This document shows, in pieces, positions 1-8,583 of a stretch of DNA of 64,000 nt. This stretch comes from Sphingomonas limnosediminicola (lineage in GTDB: Bacteria; Pseudomonadota; Alphaproteobacteria; Sphingomonadales; Sphingomonadaceae), in NCBI RefSeq assembly GCF_039537965.1, contig NZ_BAABBM010000001.1, positions 2,579,501 to 2,643,500 of the forward strand, in the 5' to 3' direction. The translations under genes and the position numbers were made by a program. Under the pieces are notes generated by a model, which was not told where the DNA came from, ran no database searches, and worked only from the letters and a program-made list of their open reading frames with translations. The first letter of the stretch is position 1. Every line of letters starts with the position of its first letter.

Positions 1-144
1 TACGTTTCTAGATGCCCCTCGCCGCCCCGAACCGATGCCGTCCGGGATGGTTTCAGACTTTCGGCCCTCGAAGGGGACGCTTCGTAAACGTGTTGCATCG
101 CAGCAACAGAATCGGTTCCCTGACCTAGGCCAAGCCACTGAACG
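1..144 (-). promoter_or_regulatory. possible rplJL (L10) leader
   Basis: This non-coding stretch lies downstream of the rplKA terminator on the minus strand, where rplJ-rplL usually follow in proteobacteria. The neighbour gene itself is outside the window. Read on the minus strand it can form short hairpins, for example around the CCCCTTCGAGGG segment near 70-81, compatible with an autoregulatory L10 leader. No covariation or promoter evidence is available, so this is positional inference only. Confidence 0.25.
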
Positions 145-190
145 GAAAAGAAAAAGGCCGAAAACCGCCCTTCAGCAGCTTCCGGCCTTT
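145..190 (-). terminator. intrinsic terminator after rplA
   Basis: On the minus strand AAAGGCCG pairs with CGGCCTTT across a loop of about 22 nt, followed by a TTTTTCTTTTC run. It lies about 55 bp past the rplA stop codon and fits termination of the rplK-rplA transcript. Confidence 0.7.
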
Positions 191-246
191 GTCGAAAACG
201 TCGGCAGGCCGACGATTTCATGTTCAGGTCATCTGGCGTTCATGCT

Positions 247-942
247 TCAGGCGCCGGCGATCTCCGCCAAGTCGACTTTCACGCCCGGGCCCATTGTCGA
301 CGAGACGCTGAGCTTCTGGACGAACTTGCCCTTCGCGCCCGTCGGCTTGTTGCGGATGATCGCTTCCATGAACGCGGTGAAGTTCTCCTTGAGGTCGCCC
401 TCCGAGAACGACGCTTTGCCGATGCCGGCGTGGACGATGCCCGCCTTCTCGACGCGGAACTCGACCTGGCCCGACTTGGCGTCGGTCACGGCCTTGGTGA
501 CGTCCATGGTAACGGTGCCGAGCTTCGGGTTCGGCATCAGGCCCTTGGGACCCAGCACCTTACCGAGGCGGCCGACAACGCCCATCATGTCCGGAGTCGC
601 GATGACGCGGTCGAAATCGATGGTGCCGCCCTGGATGGTTTCCATCAGGTCCTCGGCGCCGACGACGTCCGCACCCGCGGCAGTCGCCTCGTCGGCCTTC
701 GCCCCCTTGGCGAAGACGGCGACGCGGACGGTCTTGCCGGTGCCCTTGGGCAGGTTGACGACGCCGCGAACCATCTGGTCCGCGTGGCGGGGATCGACGC
801 CCAGGTTGAGCGCGATTTCGACGGTCTCGTCGAACTTGGCGGTGGCGTTGGTCTTCACAAGGCTTATCGCCTCATCGACGCCATAGAGCTTCTCGCGGTC
901 AACCGCGGTGAAAGCCTTCTGCTTCTTGGTGAGCTTCGCCAT
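247..942 (-). CDS. rplA: 50S ribosomal protein L1
   Basis: L1 is the 23S rRNA-binding protein of the mobile L1 stalk, and in many bacteria it also represses translation of its own L11-L1 operon. The 231-aa length is normal for the family. The core motif [15 protein letters not shown] sits near residues 130-145, and the typical C-terminal block with NFTAFMEAI and the [11 protein letters not shown] tail is present. It lies 4 bp downstream of rplK in the same direction, the usual rplK-rplA pair, and is followed by an intrinsic terminator. The ATG start is well placed after the rplK stop. Confidence 0.98.
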   Translation of the reverse strand: MAKLTKKQKAFTAVDREKLYGVDEAISLVKTNATAKFDETVEIALNLGVDPRHADQMVRGVVNLPKGTGKTVRVAVFAKGAKADEATAAGADVVGAEDLMETIQGGTIDFDRVIATPDMMGVVGRLGKVLGPKGLMPNPKLGTVTMDVTKAVTDAKSGQVEFRVEKAGIVHAGIGKASFSEGDLKENFTAFMEAIIRNKPTGAKGKFVQKLSVSSTMGPGVKVDLAEIAGA

Positions 943-946
943 GATG

Positions 947-1378
947 TTAGCCCTCCACCACGTTGAGGCCCATCGCGCGGGCGGAGCCTTCGATGATCTT
1001 CGACGCGGCGTCGAGGTCGTTGGCGTTGAGGTCCTTCATCTTGGCCTCGGCGATTTCGCGCAGCTGCGAGCGCTTGATCGTGCCTGCGGTCGCCTTGCCG
1101 GTTTCCGACGAACCCTTCTGTATCTTCGCCGCCTTCTTGAGGAGGAACGAAGCCGCCGGGCTCTTGGTCACGAACGAGAAGCTGCGGTCCGCATAAACGG
1201 TGATCACGGTCGGGATCGGAGCGCCCTTCTCAAGCTCCTGCGTCGAAGCGTTGAACGCCTTGCAGAATTCCATGATGTTGACGCCGCGCTGACCGAGGGC
1301 CGGGCCGATCGGCGGGGCCGGGTTCGCGGCGCCCGCGGGCACCTGCAGCTTGATATAGCCGGTGATTTTCTTTGCCAT
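947..1378 (-). CDS. rplK: 50S ribosomal protein L11
   Basis: L11 binds the GTPase-associated region of 23S rRNA and takes part in factor binding and the stringent response. The 143-aa protein carries the N-terminal proline-rich signature [20 protein letters not shown] at about residues 20-39 and the C-terminal RNA-binding domain ending in [11 protein letters not shown]. In most relatives rplK directly follows nusG. Here about 870 bp separate them, with a terminator and an opposite-strand gene in between, so rplK presumably has its own promoter in the upstream 1379-1762 region. Confidence 0.98.
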   Translation of the reverse strand: MAKKITGYIKLQVPAGAANPAPPIGPALGQRGVNIMEFCKAFNASTQELEKGAPIPTVITVYADRSFSFVTKSPAASFLLKKAAKIQKGSSETGKATAGTIKRSQLREIAEAKMKDLNANDLDAASKIIEGSARAMGLNVVEG

Positions 1379-1762
1379 TGTCTCACTCTGTAGTGGGCCG
1401 AAGCCCGTTCAAGTTTAGCGGTACAGACGAACGCCAAGCGCTCTCCCGCAGGGTTTCCGATGTGACGGAAGGCGGCGCCTTTAGCGGAAGCCATGCCCAA
1501 TGTGAAGTGCCGCCGAGCGGACGCTAAAGTCACTAAAGCCACGGTGAGCGGCGCTTTTCCAGGGACTTTAAGCGGCTGAGCGAGCGCCTGAGGGCAGAGC
1601 GAATGGTCGAAGAGGGCGGCGCGGGCCGGAGGCATGGGCGGTGGAGGTGACATGTTGGCGGCCGTGTCGGACAGCATTTTCGAGCGCCCGAGGATAAGGG
1701 GGCGGAAGCTCGAGCAATCGCGACCTATGTCGAATGGCGCGGGAACATCCGGGGAGGGAAGA
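1379..1762. other. 384-bp gap between rplK and the small membrane gene
   Basis: I see no convincing gene. The minus-strand frames running through it are arginine-rich shadows. It must contain the promoter and leader of rplKA on the minus strand and probably the promoter of the plus-strand gene starting at 1763, but I could not pick out a clear -35/-10 pair by eye. Confidence 0.4.
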
Positions 1763-2032
1763 ATGAGGTCGCACCACATCATGGATTCTGCCGGCACTCT
1801 CATGGGAGTAGCTCTCGTGATCGTCACAGGCGTTCACCTCGGCGGCAAGGCGTCGACGTCGATCGCCGATGAAATGGCCTTCGCTTCAGCAGTCTTGTTT
1901 CTTGGCAGCTGCGGAGCGTCACACCGCGCGATCAGCAAGAACGATGAATGGTACGAGGTCGTGCTTGCGGACAGGTTGTTCGCGGCAGGCCTGCTCGTCT
2001 TGCTCGGTGGAGTCTTCAGCCTGTGGTTTTAA
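1763..2032 (+). CDS. small hypothetical membrane protein
   Basis: This 89-aa protein of unknown family has three hydrophobic stretches: roughly residues 12-28 (LMGVALVIVTGVHLGG), 38-52 (MAFASAVLFLGSCGA) and 70-89 (RLFAAGLLVLLGGVFSLWF). It is likely a small inner-membrane protein. An open frame extends upstream to 1634, but the ATG at 1763 is preceded by a strong GGGAGG ribosome-binding site and gives a sensible N-terminus. It sits on the opposite strand between nusG and rplK, interrupting the usual secE-nusG-rplK-rplA order. I do not recognise a function. Confidence 0.5.
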   Translation: MRSHHIMDSAGTLMGVALVIVTGVHLGGKASTSIADEMAFASAVLFLGSCGASHRAISKNDEWYEVVLADRLFAAGLLVLLGGVFSLWF

Positions 2033-2164
2033 CCTGGAGCGATTCACAGTGGCAGCTTTCGACCCAATCCTGCCATGGGTGGGTGCGACGCCGGGGCACT
2101 GCATTTTCGCGCGGCCCTAGTCGGACTTTTCCGCTGCCGTCGCTCTTCTCGTTCGTGTGGATGA

Positions 2165-2193
2165 ACAAAAAAGGGCTGCCGAAGCAGCCCTTT
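2165..2193 (-). terminator. intrinsic terminator after nusG
   Basis: On the minus strand AAAGGGCTGC and GCAGCCCTTT flank a TTCG tetraloop, followed by a TTTT run. This strong rho-independent terminator lies about 60 bp after the nusG stop and would end the secE-nusG transcript before rplK. Confidence 0.85.
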
Positions 2194-2250
2194 GCATTCT
2201 TGAAACTAGGCCCCGGCCTTCGCCCGGGAGCAGGTAAGTAGACGCAGCGG

Positions 2251-2790
2251 CTACTTGACCCGTTCCACCTGCTCGAACTCCAGCTCGACCGGCGTAGCAC
2301 GCCCGAAGATGCTGACCGAAACCTTCACGCGCCCACGGTCGAAGTCCAATTCCTCCACCACGCCGTTGAAGCTGGCGAACGGACCGTCGAGGACTTTAAC
2401 TGCATCGCCGATTTCGTAGTCGACGGTGATCTTCTGTTTGGCGCCGGCGGCTGCGGCTTCTTCCTTGGTGTCGAGCATGCGCGCGGCCTGCGCATCCGGG
2501 ATCGGCTGCGGCTTGCCGCCGGGGCCGAGGAAGCCGGTGACCTTCGGCGTGTTCTTGACGAGGTGGTAGACCTGGTCGTTCATCTCGAGCTTGGCGAGGA
2601 CGTAGCCGGGCATGAACTTGCGGTCGGTCTGGACCTTCTTGCCGCGCTTGATCTCAGTCACGGTTTCGGTCGGAACCTCGATCTGCTCGACGAACGGCTC
2701 CAGCCCCATGCGCGATGCCTCGCTCATGATCGCGTCGCGGACCTTGTTCTCAAAACCGGAATAAGCGTGGATGATGTACCAGCGGGACAT
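2251..2790 (-). CDS. nusG: transcription termination/antitermination protein NusG
   Basis: NusG binds RNA polymerase, suppresses pausing and links transcription to Rho and the ribosome. The 179-aa protein shows the NGN domain at its N-terminus (WYIIHAYSGFE at residues 4-14, GYVLAKLEM near 83) and a C-terminal KOW domain (GDAVKVLDGPFASFNG near 130-145, then GRVKVSVSIFGR). It is 19 bp downstream of secE in the same direction, the standard pair. A strong terminator follows, which separates it from rplKA. Confidence 0.97.
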   Translation of the reverse strand: MSRWYIIHAYSGFENKVRDAIMSEASRMGLEPFVEQIEVPTETVTEIKRGKKVQTDRKFMPGYVLAKLEMNDQVYHLVKNTPKVTGFLGPGGKPQPIPDAQAARMLDTKEEAAAAGAKQKITVDYEIGDAVKVLDGPFASFNGVVEELDFDRGRVKVSVSIFGRATPVELEFEQVERVK

Positions 2791-2809
2791 GTTCGTCTCT
2801 CGTTAGGGG

Positions 2810-3007
2810 CTAGCCGAGCAGGCTGAGCAAATATTTGACCAGCGTCGCAAAGAAGGCGTCGACGCCGAAGAAGAAGAAAGCGAGCACGAGCGTCATGATG
2901 ATCACCATGATGCCGGTCGCGACCGTTTCCTTGCGGGTCGGCCAATGGACCTTCGCAGTTTCTGCGCGGACCTGACGGATGAATTCGCCGGGGGAAGTTC
3001 TGGCCAC
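2810..3007 (-). CDS. secE: preprotein translocase subunit SecE
   Basis: SecE is the small essential clamp subunit of the SecYEG channel in the inner membrane. The 65-aa protein has the amphipathic cytoplasmic segment with QVRAETAKVHWPTRKET (residues about 12-28), where the W-P-T-R-K-E signature is typical. One transmembrane helix follows (IMVIIMTLVLAFFFFGVDAFF). The single-helix form is usual outside the enterobacteria. It heads the secE-nusG pair. Confidence 0.95.
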   Translation of the reverse strand: MARTSPGEFIRQVRAETAKVHWPTRKETVATGIMVIIMTLVLAFFFFGVDAFFATLVKYLLSLLG

Positions 3008-3146
3008 GTTGCTGCTGCTCTCTTGCGGATAGAAAAGCGCCCCGCGGACCTCTCGGGCCGGCGGGGCTGGGTGTCACTTAGCGGGGGTCGCCTGAGTCTT
3101 CAAGGTTGCGAAGCGCGATTGGCGTGGCTACCTCGCGCATCGGCCC

Positions 3147-3222
3147 AGGGGTATAGCTCAGTTGGTAGAGCATCGGTCTCCAAAACCGAGGGTCGTGGGT
3201 TCGAGTCCCTCTGCCCCTGCCA
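3147..3222 (+). tRNA. tRNA-Trp (CCA)
   Basis: A 76-nt cloverleaf with encoded CCA. Acceptor AGGGGTA pairs with TGCCCCT (one G-T). The D arm contains AGCTCAGTTGGTAGAGC. The anticodon loop CTCCAAA places CCA at 34-36, and the T arm GTGGGTTCGAGTCC is canonical. In many proteobacteria tRNA-Trp lies upstream of secE in the same direction; here it is on the opposite strand, pointing away from secE. Confidence 0.97.
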
Positions 3223-3224
3223 GT

Positions 3225-5189
3225 TCACTTCACCACCGGTAACCCGATCCACGTCCCTGCCGGGCCGGTGAAGACGCGCTGCGTGGCCGCGCGGTAGTCA
3301 CCCGGCTTCGCGTAGAAAATGTTCGGCACGAACGTCTGCGGATTGCGGTCGTAGAGGGGGAACCAGCTCGACTGGACCTGGACCATCAGGCGGTGGCCGG
3401 GCTGCAGCGTGTAGTTCACCGTCGGCAGCGCGAATTCGTAGGTGACGGGCTCATTGGCCGGGACCGCGGTCGGCTTGCCGGGATCGTTGCGATAACGGGC
3501 GCGCAGGACGTCCATGGCGATCGCGAGCTGATATCCGCCCATTTCCGGCTTTTGCGGATATTGGTCGGGGTAGACGTCGATCAGTTTGACGATCCAGTCG
3601 CTGTCGGTGCCGCTGGTCGAGGCGCGCAGGTGCACGAGTGGGTTGCCGGCGAGCTTGAGCGGCTGCGTGAGGACCGGGCCGGCATAGCTAAGCACATCGG
3701 GGCGGGCGTCGGCGAAGCGCTGGTCGTCTACGAGCCAGAAGCGCCAGGTCGACCCGTTCGCCCAAGGCGAGAGGTTGGGGCGGGCGCGGTAGGTCACCGG
3801 CTTCGACGGGTCGGAGATGTAGCTGTCGGTGCCGCTTCCGGCCGGAGCGCCTAGCGACAGACGCGAATTGGGGGCGAGGTACAGCGGCGTCAGGTTCGAC
3901 GGGCAGCCCTTGGCGCAGGCTTGCGGCCAATCGCCGAAGCGCCGCCACTGGTTGGTGCCGACTTCGAACGCGGTGACGCGCGCTATGTCGGCGGTCCGTC
4001 CGTCCTTCAGATATTGATCGAGGAACGGCAGCATCACGTTCTGCCGGAACCACTTGCCTGTATCGGAGCCCCATTCGAGGGCGCCGAGCGTGCTGGCCGC
4101 CCCATTGGCCTCGCCGTGGTGCCACGGGCCCATGACGAGGTGGGCGTTGGGGCTGGCCTTGGTCGCCTCGAAGGCGGCGGGCGCGCCGTAAATGTCCTCT
4201 TGGTCCCACAGGCTGTCGACGAACAGGGTGGGGACGGTCAGCGGGGCGCGGGCGAGGATGCGGTCGACCGCCTGCTCCTGCCAATATTCGTCATAGGCCG
4301 GATGCTCGGTCAGGCGCTGCCAGAAGGGCAGCTGATCCATGCCCATCGCGTGGCCGTAGGCACCGGCGGAGCCGTAGCCGAGGAAGGTGACGTAGTCGTC
4401 ATAGCCGGCGCTGAACCAGTCCTCGTCGGACTTCTTGGTCGCGGTCTGGCCGTAGACGTAGCTGATCATCTCCTGACGGAAGGCGCCGTTGTGGAACCAG
4501 TCGTCGCCCTTCCACACGTCGACCATCGGGTTGATGGGGACGGAGGCCTTGAGCGCGGGGTGGGGGTTCACCAGGCTCATCAGGGCGGTGAACCCATCGT
4601 AGCTGGTGCCGATCGAGCCGACGCGGCCGTTGGATTCGGCGACGTTCTTCACCAGCCAGTCGATGGTGTCGTAGGCATCGGTGGCGTGATCGACGCTGGT
4701 CGGGTTGAGCGGCCCGCGGACCGGGCGGTTCATGACGTAATCGCCCTCGGACTTGTACTTACCGCGGACGTCCTCAAGCGCAACGATATAGCCGGCGCGG
4801 ACCAGCTCGGCATAAGCCGGCGAAAGGATGTTCTCCGGCAGCGGGCCGAAGGTGCCGCGGCTCGTCCCCTTGTCCGCAGAATAAGGCGTTCGGTCGAGCA
4901 TGATCGGGAACTTGCCACCGCCTTTGGGGATGATGAGGACGGTGTAGAGCTTCGCGCCGTCGCGCATCGGGATGCGCAGCTCGCGCCGGACATATTGAAA
5001 CTGGCCGCGCGGGGCGGTGAAATGCTGCGGAATGTCGCCGCCCTTGGGAATCGGCGGGACGAAAGCCGGATGGAAATCGGCCGGGATGTCGCCGCCGGGC
5101 CGGACCGCCGGCTGGACGTGCGTTTCGGCAAGGACGGGCGCGGCGAGGACGAGCGCCAGGGCGCCGAACGCAAACTTGTTGAAGGTCAT
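3225..5189 (-). CDS. secreted CocE/NonD family hydrolase (acyl esterase / X-Pro peptidase-like)
   Basis: A 654-aa serine hydrolase of the CocE/NonD (S15-like) class, which cleaves esters, acyl bonds or X-Pro peptides; the substrate cannot be read from sequence. A signal peptide covers about residues 1-21 (MTFNKFAFGALALVLAAPVLA), so it is exported. The nucleophile elbow is GTSYDGF with Ser196. The likely acid is Asp329 in SLWDQED, and the histidine lies in GPWHHG at 357-358. The C-terminal third, from about residue 440, has the jelly-roll X-Pro C-terminal domain (RLMVQVQSSWFPLYDRNP). Its stop lies just 2 bp from the tRNA-Trp 3' end. Confidence 0.9.
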   Translation of the reverse strand: MTFNKFAFGALALVLAAPVLAETHVQPAVRPGGDIPADFHPAFVPPIPKGGDIPQHFTAPRGQFQYVRRELRIPMRDGAKLYTVLIIPKGGGKFPIMLDRTPYSADKGTSRGTFGPLPENILSPAYAELVRAGYIVALEDVRGKYKSEGDYVMNRPVRGPLNPTSVDHATDAYDTIDWLVKNVAESNGRVGSIGTSYDGFTALMSLVNPHPALKASVPINPMVDVWKGDDWFHNGAFRQEMISYVYGQTATKKSDEDWFSAGYDDYVTFLGYGSAGAYGHAMGMDQLPFWQRLTEHPAYDEYWQEQAVDRILARAPLTVPTLFVDSLWDQEDIYGAPAAFEATKASPNAHLVMGPWHHGEANGAASTLGALEWGSDTGKWFRQNVMLPFLDQYLKDGRTADIARVTAFEVGTNQWRRFGDWPQACAKGCPSNLTPLYLAPNSRLSLGAPAGSGTDSYISDPSKPVTYRARPNLSPWANGSTWRFWLVDDQRFADARPDVLSYAGPVLTQPLKLAGNPLVHLRASTSGTDSDWIVKLIDVYPDQYPQKPEMGGYQLAIAMDVLRARYRNDPGKPTAVPANEPVTYEFALPTVNYTLQPGHRLMVQVQSSWFPLYDRNPQTFVPNIFYAKPGDYRAATQRVFTGPAGTWIGLPVVK

Positions 5190-5268
5190 GCGACTCCTAT
5201 CGAGCGCGGGTCATTGCATGAGGCCGCGGCCCGGACAAGACGGGCCGCCGGCGACTTGTGCCGGAATG

Positions 5269-6078
5269 TCAAGCGCTGGCGCGGGCGGTGGGGTGCTCGC
5301 CGGGGCGCTGCGGAATGAGGAAGATCAGCGCGAGGATGACGACGGCGAGTGCCGCGGAGGAGAGGGGGCGGCTCATTTCCAGCCCGCCCTTGCCGAGCGG
5401 CTTGTCGAGCCAGTCGCCGACGGTCGCGCCGAGCGGGCGGGTGAGAATGAAGGCGGCCCAGAACAGGAAGACGCGGCTGACCTTGGTCGACAAATAGAGG
5501 ATGGCGAGGGCCGCGAGCCCGGCGCCGAACACCAGCGCTCCGCCGGAGTAGCCGAGGCTCCAACCGCCTTCGCTCAGCGGGTCGGCGCTCCAGTCGCCGA
5601 GCGCGGTGCCCAGCGTTTGCGAGAAGGTGATGGTGAGCCAGTAGAAGCTCTCCTCGCGCGGGCTGGAAACGCTGTTGACGTCGACCGTACCGAGCGTCCG
5701 CCACCAGACGAACAGCGAGAGCAGGACGCAGGCGAGGAGCAGCAGCGAGCCGCCCGGATAGCCAATGCCGAGCGAGCGGTCGGCGAAGTCGGCGAGCGTG
5801 GTGCCGCAGGTGGTGGAGGCGATGATGGTCGCCCAGTAGAGCCACGGGTTGAACTTTCGCGCGCGGATCTGGGCGATGACCAAGGCGACGAGAAACGCGC
5901 CGAAGATCGCGGTGCCGATCAGATAGCCGTAGGGAACAGGATGATCGGTGGTCTCACCGAGCCAGGACATTGTCACCGTATCGCCGCCCGTTTCACCGAG
6001 CGTGGTGGCGAGGATCTTTATGATCCAAAAGCCGAGCGTGACGGCCGGGACTTTCGATAGAACTTCGCGCCCAGTCAT
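5269..6078 (-). CDS. DUF347/COG4705-type multi-pass membrane protein
   Basis: About 269 aa with roughly eight to nine hydrophobic segments and repeated motifs of the GD(W/F)xx(D/K)xLGxG type, such as CGTTLADFADRSLGIGYPGG, ALGDWSADPLSEGGWSLGYSG and GATVGDWLDKPLGKGG. This repeat pattern is characteristic of the uncharacterised membrane-anchored COG4705 family; some relatives have been linked to metal-related operons, which is not evident here. I chose the ATG at 6078 (MTGREVLSKVPAVTLG) because the longer frame begins at a TTG inside the preceding acyl-AMP ligase gene. Confidence 0.8.
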   Translation of the reverse strand: MTGREVLSKVPAVTLGFWIIKILATTLGETGGDTVTMSWLGETTDHPVPYGYLIGTAIFGAFLVALVIAQIRARKFNPWLYWATIIASTTCGTTLADFADRSLGIGYPGGSLLLLACVLLSLFVWWRTLGTVDVNSVSSPREESFYWLTITFSQTLGTALGDWSADPLSEGGWSLGYSGGALVFGAGLAALAILYLSTKVSRVFLFWAAFILTRPLGATVGDWLDKPLGKGGLEMSRPLSSAALAVVILALIFLIPQRPGEHPTARASA

Positions 6079-6115
6079 CCCGCGTGCCAATCTCTGCGTG
6101 GCGGGCCGGCTACGG

Positions 6116-7921
6116 CTACGCGGCAATGTCGTAGGGCTGGATCTCGCCGCTTAGGTAGAGATTTCGCGCCTTGGTCCGCGACAGCTTGCCCGAGCTGGTG
6201 CGCGGCAAAGTCCGCGGCGGCACCAGCTCGACGACTGGCGTGATCCCGGTGATCGCGCGAACCCGCTCGCGGATCTCATCGCGCAGGCGTCCGCGCTCCT
6301 CATTGCCTGACACGCGGCAGTGGACGAGGACGGCGGGCGTCTCTTCGCCGCTCGGGCCGGTGATCGCGAAGGCGGCGATGTCGCCGGACTTGAAGCCGGG
6401 CAGCTGCTCGACCGCCCATTCGATGTCCTGCGGCCAGTGGTTGCGCCCATTGATGATGATCATGTCTTTGGCGCGGCCGACGATGAAGATGTAGCCCTTC
6501 GACATGTAGCCCATGTCGCCGGTATCCAGCCAACCGTCGTCGCTGAGGCAGGCCTTCGTCGATTCTTCGTCGCGGAAGTAGCTGTGCATGACGCTGAGCC
6601 CACGCACATAGACCTTGCCGATACCGCGATCAGGAAGCTCTTCGCCGGCAGGCCCGCGGATCTCGACCTCCATTCCGGTGACCGGCTTTCCGCAATTGAC
6701 GACCGCGCGATAGCGGCGAGGGCGCTCATCGTCTCCGGGCAGGCCGCCCGACAATTCATTCTCTTCGACCAGCTCGAGGCGGATGCCTTCGCCCGGCGGC
6801 ATCAGGGATACCGCCAGCGTCGCTTCGGCAAGGCCGTAGCTCGGGCAGAAGGCCGAGGCCTCGAAGCCGGCCGCGTCGAAGCTATCGACGAAGGCTTGCA
6901 TGACGTCCGGGCGGATCATGTCGGCGCCATTGCCGGCGATCCGCCAGCGCGACAGATCGAAGCGATCTTCGGCCCGCGTCTGCGAGCTCATCCGGCGCGA
7001 GCAAATGTCGTAGCCGAAGGTCGGCGAATAGCTGACCGACGTGCCCGGATTGCGCGTGATCATGTCGAGCCAGGCGAGCGGCCGGCGCGCGAAATCCTCG
7101 GTCTTCAGATAATCGACCGACATCTGCATCGCGACCGGCGACAGGAAGCAACCGACGAGACCCATGTCGTGATACCATGGCAGCCAGGAGATCACGCGGT
7201 CTCCATCTTCGACTTTCAAGCCGATGCCATGGGCACGAAGATTGTCGAGCAATGCGCGATGGGTGACGGCAACGCCGTGCGGGAAGCGCGTCGATCCGCT
7301 CGAATATTGAAGATAGGCGATGTCGTCCGGGTCGGCTTTCGGCAGTTCACCGGCGGCGGGCTCGATCTCGGCGAGCGAATCCCAGTCGCGCGACGTCACC
7401 TTCGCATTGGCGGCCGCAGCGCTGCAGAATTCGGCGAGCTCCGGCGGAAAGAGGAGCAGGGCCGGATCGCAGCTGTTGAGCTGGACGCCGAGCTGATCGA
7501 CATAGGCCTCGCGGCCGCCGAAGCTGGTCGGCAGCGGCAGCGGCACCGGCCAAGCGCCGGCGTAAACAGCGCCGAAGAAGCAGATTGCGAATTCGGGGCC
7601 GGTCTCCGCAATCAGCGCAATGCGGTCGCCCGGCTTTATGCCAAGGGCGACGAAACGGCGTGCATAATCTAGCGCCGCGTCGCGCAGCTCCGCATAGGGG
7701 AAAGCGCGTGTCAGCGTTCCTCGAGCATCATGAAAGTTGAGCCCGCAGCGGCCAGCCGCCGCATAGTCGAGCGCATCGCCAAGCGTCGCGAAATCCGCGA
7801 GCCGGCGTGGATGCGTGTCGAAAGTGGCCGTGGCGCCCGGGGGGGCAAGCTCGGTTTCCGTTGAGGCGTTGCGGTCGAGCACGCCGTCCCTTCCATGTTG
7901 AATTTCGTTCGTCGTCCGCAC
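6116..7921 (-). CDS. fatty acyl-AMP ligase (FadD32-like adenylating enzyme)
   Basis: A 601-aa member of the ANL superfamily that activates a fatty acid to acyl-AMP, usually for transfer to an acyl carrier protein. The ATP-binding motif YSSGSTRFPHG lies at residues 206-216, the FAAL-typical WLPWYHDMGLVG at 246-257, and the DTGDMGYMSKGYIFIVGR block near 465-482. The C-terminal SSGKLSR lysine is near 579. Presence of the WLPWYHDMGL motif and the length favour FAAL over acyl-CoA synthetase. No carrier protein, PKS or acyltransferase gene is adjacent, so its partner is unknown. The annotated start is GTG at 7921, and shorter starts are possible. Confidence 0.85.
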   Translation of the reverse strand: MRTTNEIQHGRDGVLDRNASTETELAPPGATATFDTHPRRLADFATLGDALDYAAAGRCGLNFHDARGTLTRAFPYAELRDAALDYARRFVALGIKPGDRIALIAETGPEFAICFFGAVYAGAWPVPLPLPTSFGGREAYVDQLGVQLNSCDPALLLFPPELAEFCSAAAANAKVTSRDWDSLAEIEPAAGELPKADPDDIAYLQYSSGSTRFPHGVAVTHRALLDNLRAHGIGLKVEDGDRVISWLPWYHDMGLVGCFLSPVAMQMSVDYLKTEDFARRPLAWLDMITRNPGTSVSYSPTFGYDICSRRMSSQTRAEDRFDLSRWRIAGNGADMIRPDVMQAFVDSFDAAGFEASAFCPSYGLAEATLAVSLMPPGEGIRLELVEENELSGGLPGDDERPRRYRAVVNCGKPVTGMEVEIRGPAGEELPDRGIGKVYVRGLSVMHSYFRDEESTKACLSDDGWLDTGDMGYMSKGYIFIVGRAKDMIIINGRNHWPQDIEWAVEQLPGFKSGDIAAFAITGPSGEETPAVLVHCRVSGNEERGRLRDEIRERVRAITGITPVVELVPPRTLPRTSSGKLSRTKARNLYLSGEIQPYDIAA

Positions 7922-7974
7922 CCCTCGACGCGGCAGTTCCTGATGGTCGGGGACTATGGCACAAAAAGGGCGCC

Positions 7975-8541
7975 ATGAAACCGACGAGAACGCGCCGATC
8001 CCTAAAGCCGCTTGATGAAGCGGCCTTGAACGAGCTCGCGCTGCGCTATGTCGGGCGGTTCGCGACGACGCGCGCCAAGCTGCGATCCTACCTAGCGCGA
8101 AAAATTAGCGAACGCGGTTGGGAGGGGGCGAGCGAGCCGGATTTCACGCAGATCGCCGATCGGTTCGCCGAGCTAGGCTACGTCAACGACGAGGCGTTCG
8201 CGCTTGCCAAGTCGCGCTCACTGTCGGCGCGGGGCTATGGGAAACGGCGGCTGCTCGATGCGCTTCACGCGGCGGGCGTGAACGAGGACGAAAGCGTATC
8301 GGCTCGCGGTCTCGCCGACGAAGAAGCGGTCGTCGCCGCGCTGCGCTTCGCCAAACGTCGGCGATTCGGGCCGTTCGCGCCGAGTGTGGAGAAACAAACT
8401 ACAACGCGGGAAAAAGCGCTGGCCGCGATGGTTCGGGCTGGCCACGGATACAGGATTGCCCAAGCAATTTTAGCACTTGACTCCGCAAATGATGCTAACA
8501 TCGATCAGGTTTTGGAAAAACTGACGTTTAATTGCGCTTAA
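7975..8541 (+). CDS. recX: regulatory protein RecX
   Basis: RecX binds and modulates RecA filaments. The 188-aa protein shows the family's three-helix repeats: an N-terminal RYVGRFATTRAKLRSYLARKI at about 23-43, a central ADRFAELGYVNDEAFALAKSRSL with the conserved LGY-ND-AFA signature, and a C-terminal repeat with RRFGPF. The ATG at 7975 is 53 bp from the divergent acyl-AMP ligase start. recA is not adjacent. The C-terminal end (NANIDQVLEKL) is more AT-rich than the rest. Confidence 0.82.
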   Translation: MKPTRTRRSLKPLDEAALNELALRYVGRFATTRAKLRSYLARKISERGWEGASEPDFTQIADRFAELGYVNDEAFALAKSRSLSARGYGKRRLLDALHAAGVNEDESVSARGLADEEAVVAALRFAKRRRFGPFAPSVEKQTTTREKALAAMVRAGHGYRIAQAILALDSANDANIDQVLEKLTFNCA

Positions 8542-8583
8542 AGTCGGTTTGCCGACACTCACATCGATGCTAATAAGGCCTCC

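Noticed and set aside
35..886. Long open frame antisense to rplA
   Set aside because: It lies opposite a certain ribosomal gene, is Arg/Ser/Pro-rich and shows no domain; a GC-rich shadow frame.
3921..5318. 465-aa plus-strand frame antisense to the CocE gene
   Set aside because: Composition (Arg, Gly, Asp-rich, no motifs) is typical of the complement of a GC-rich gene; the minus-strand protein has signal peptide and catalytic triad.
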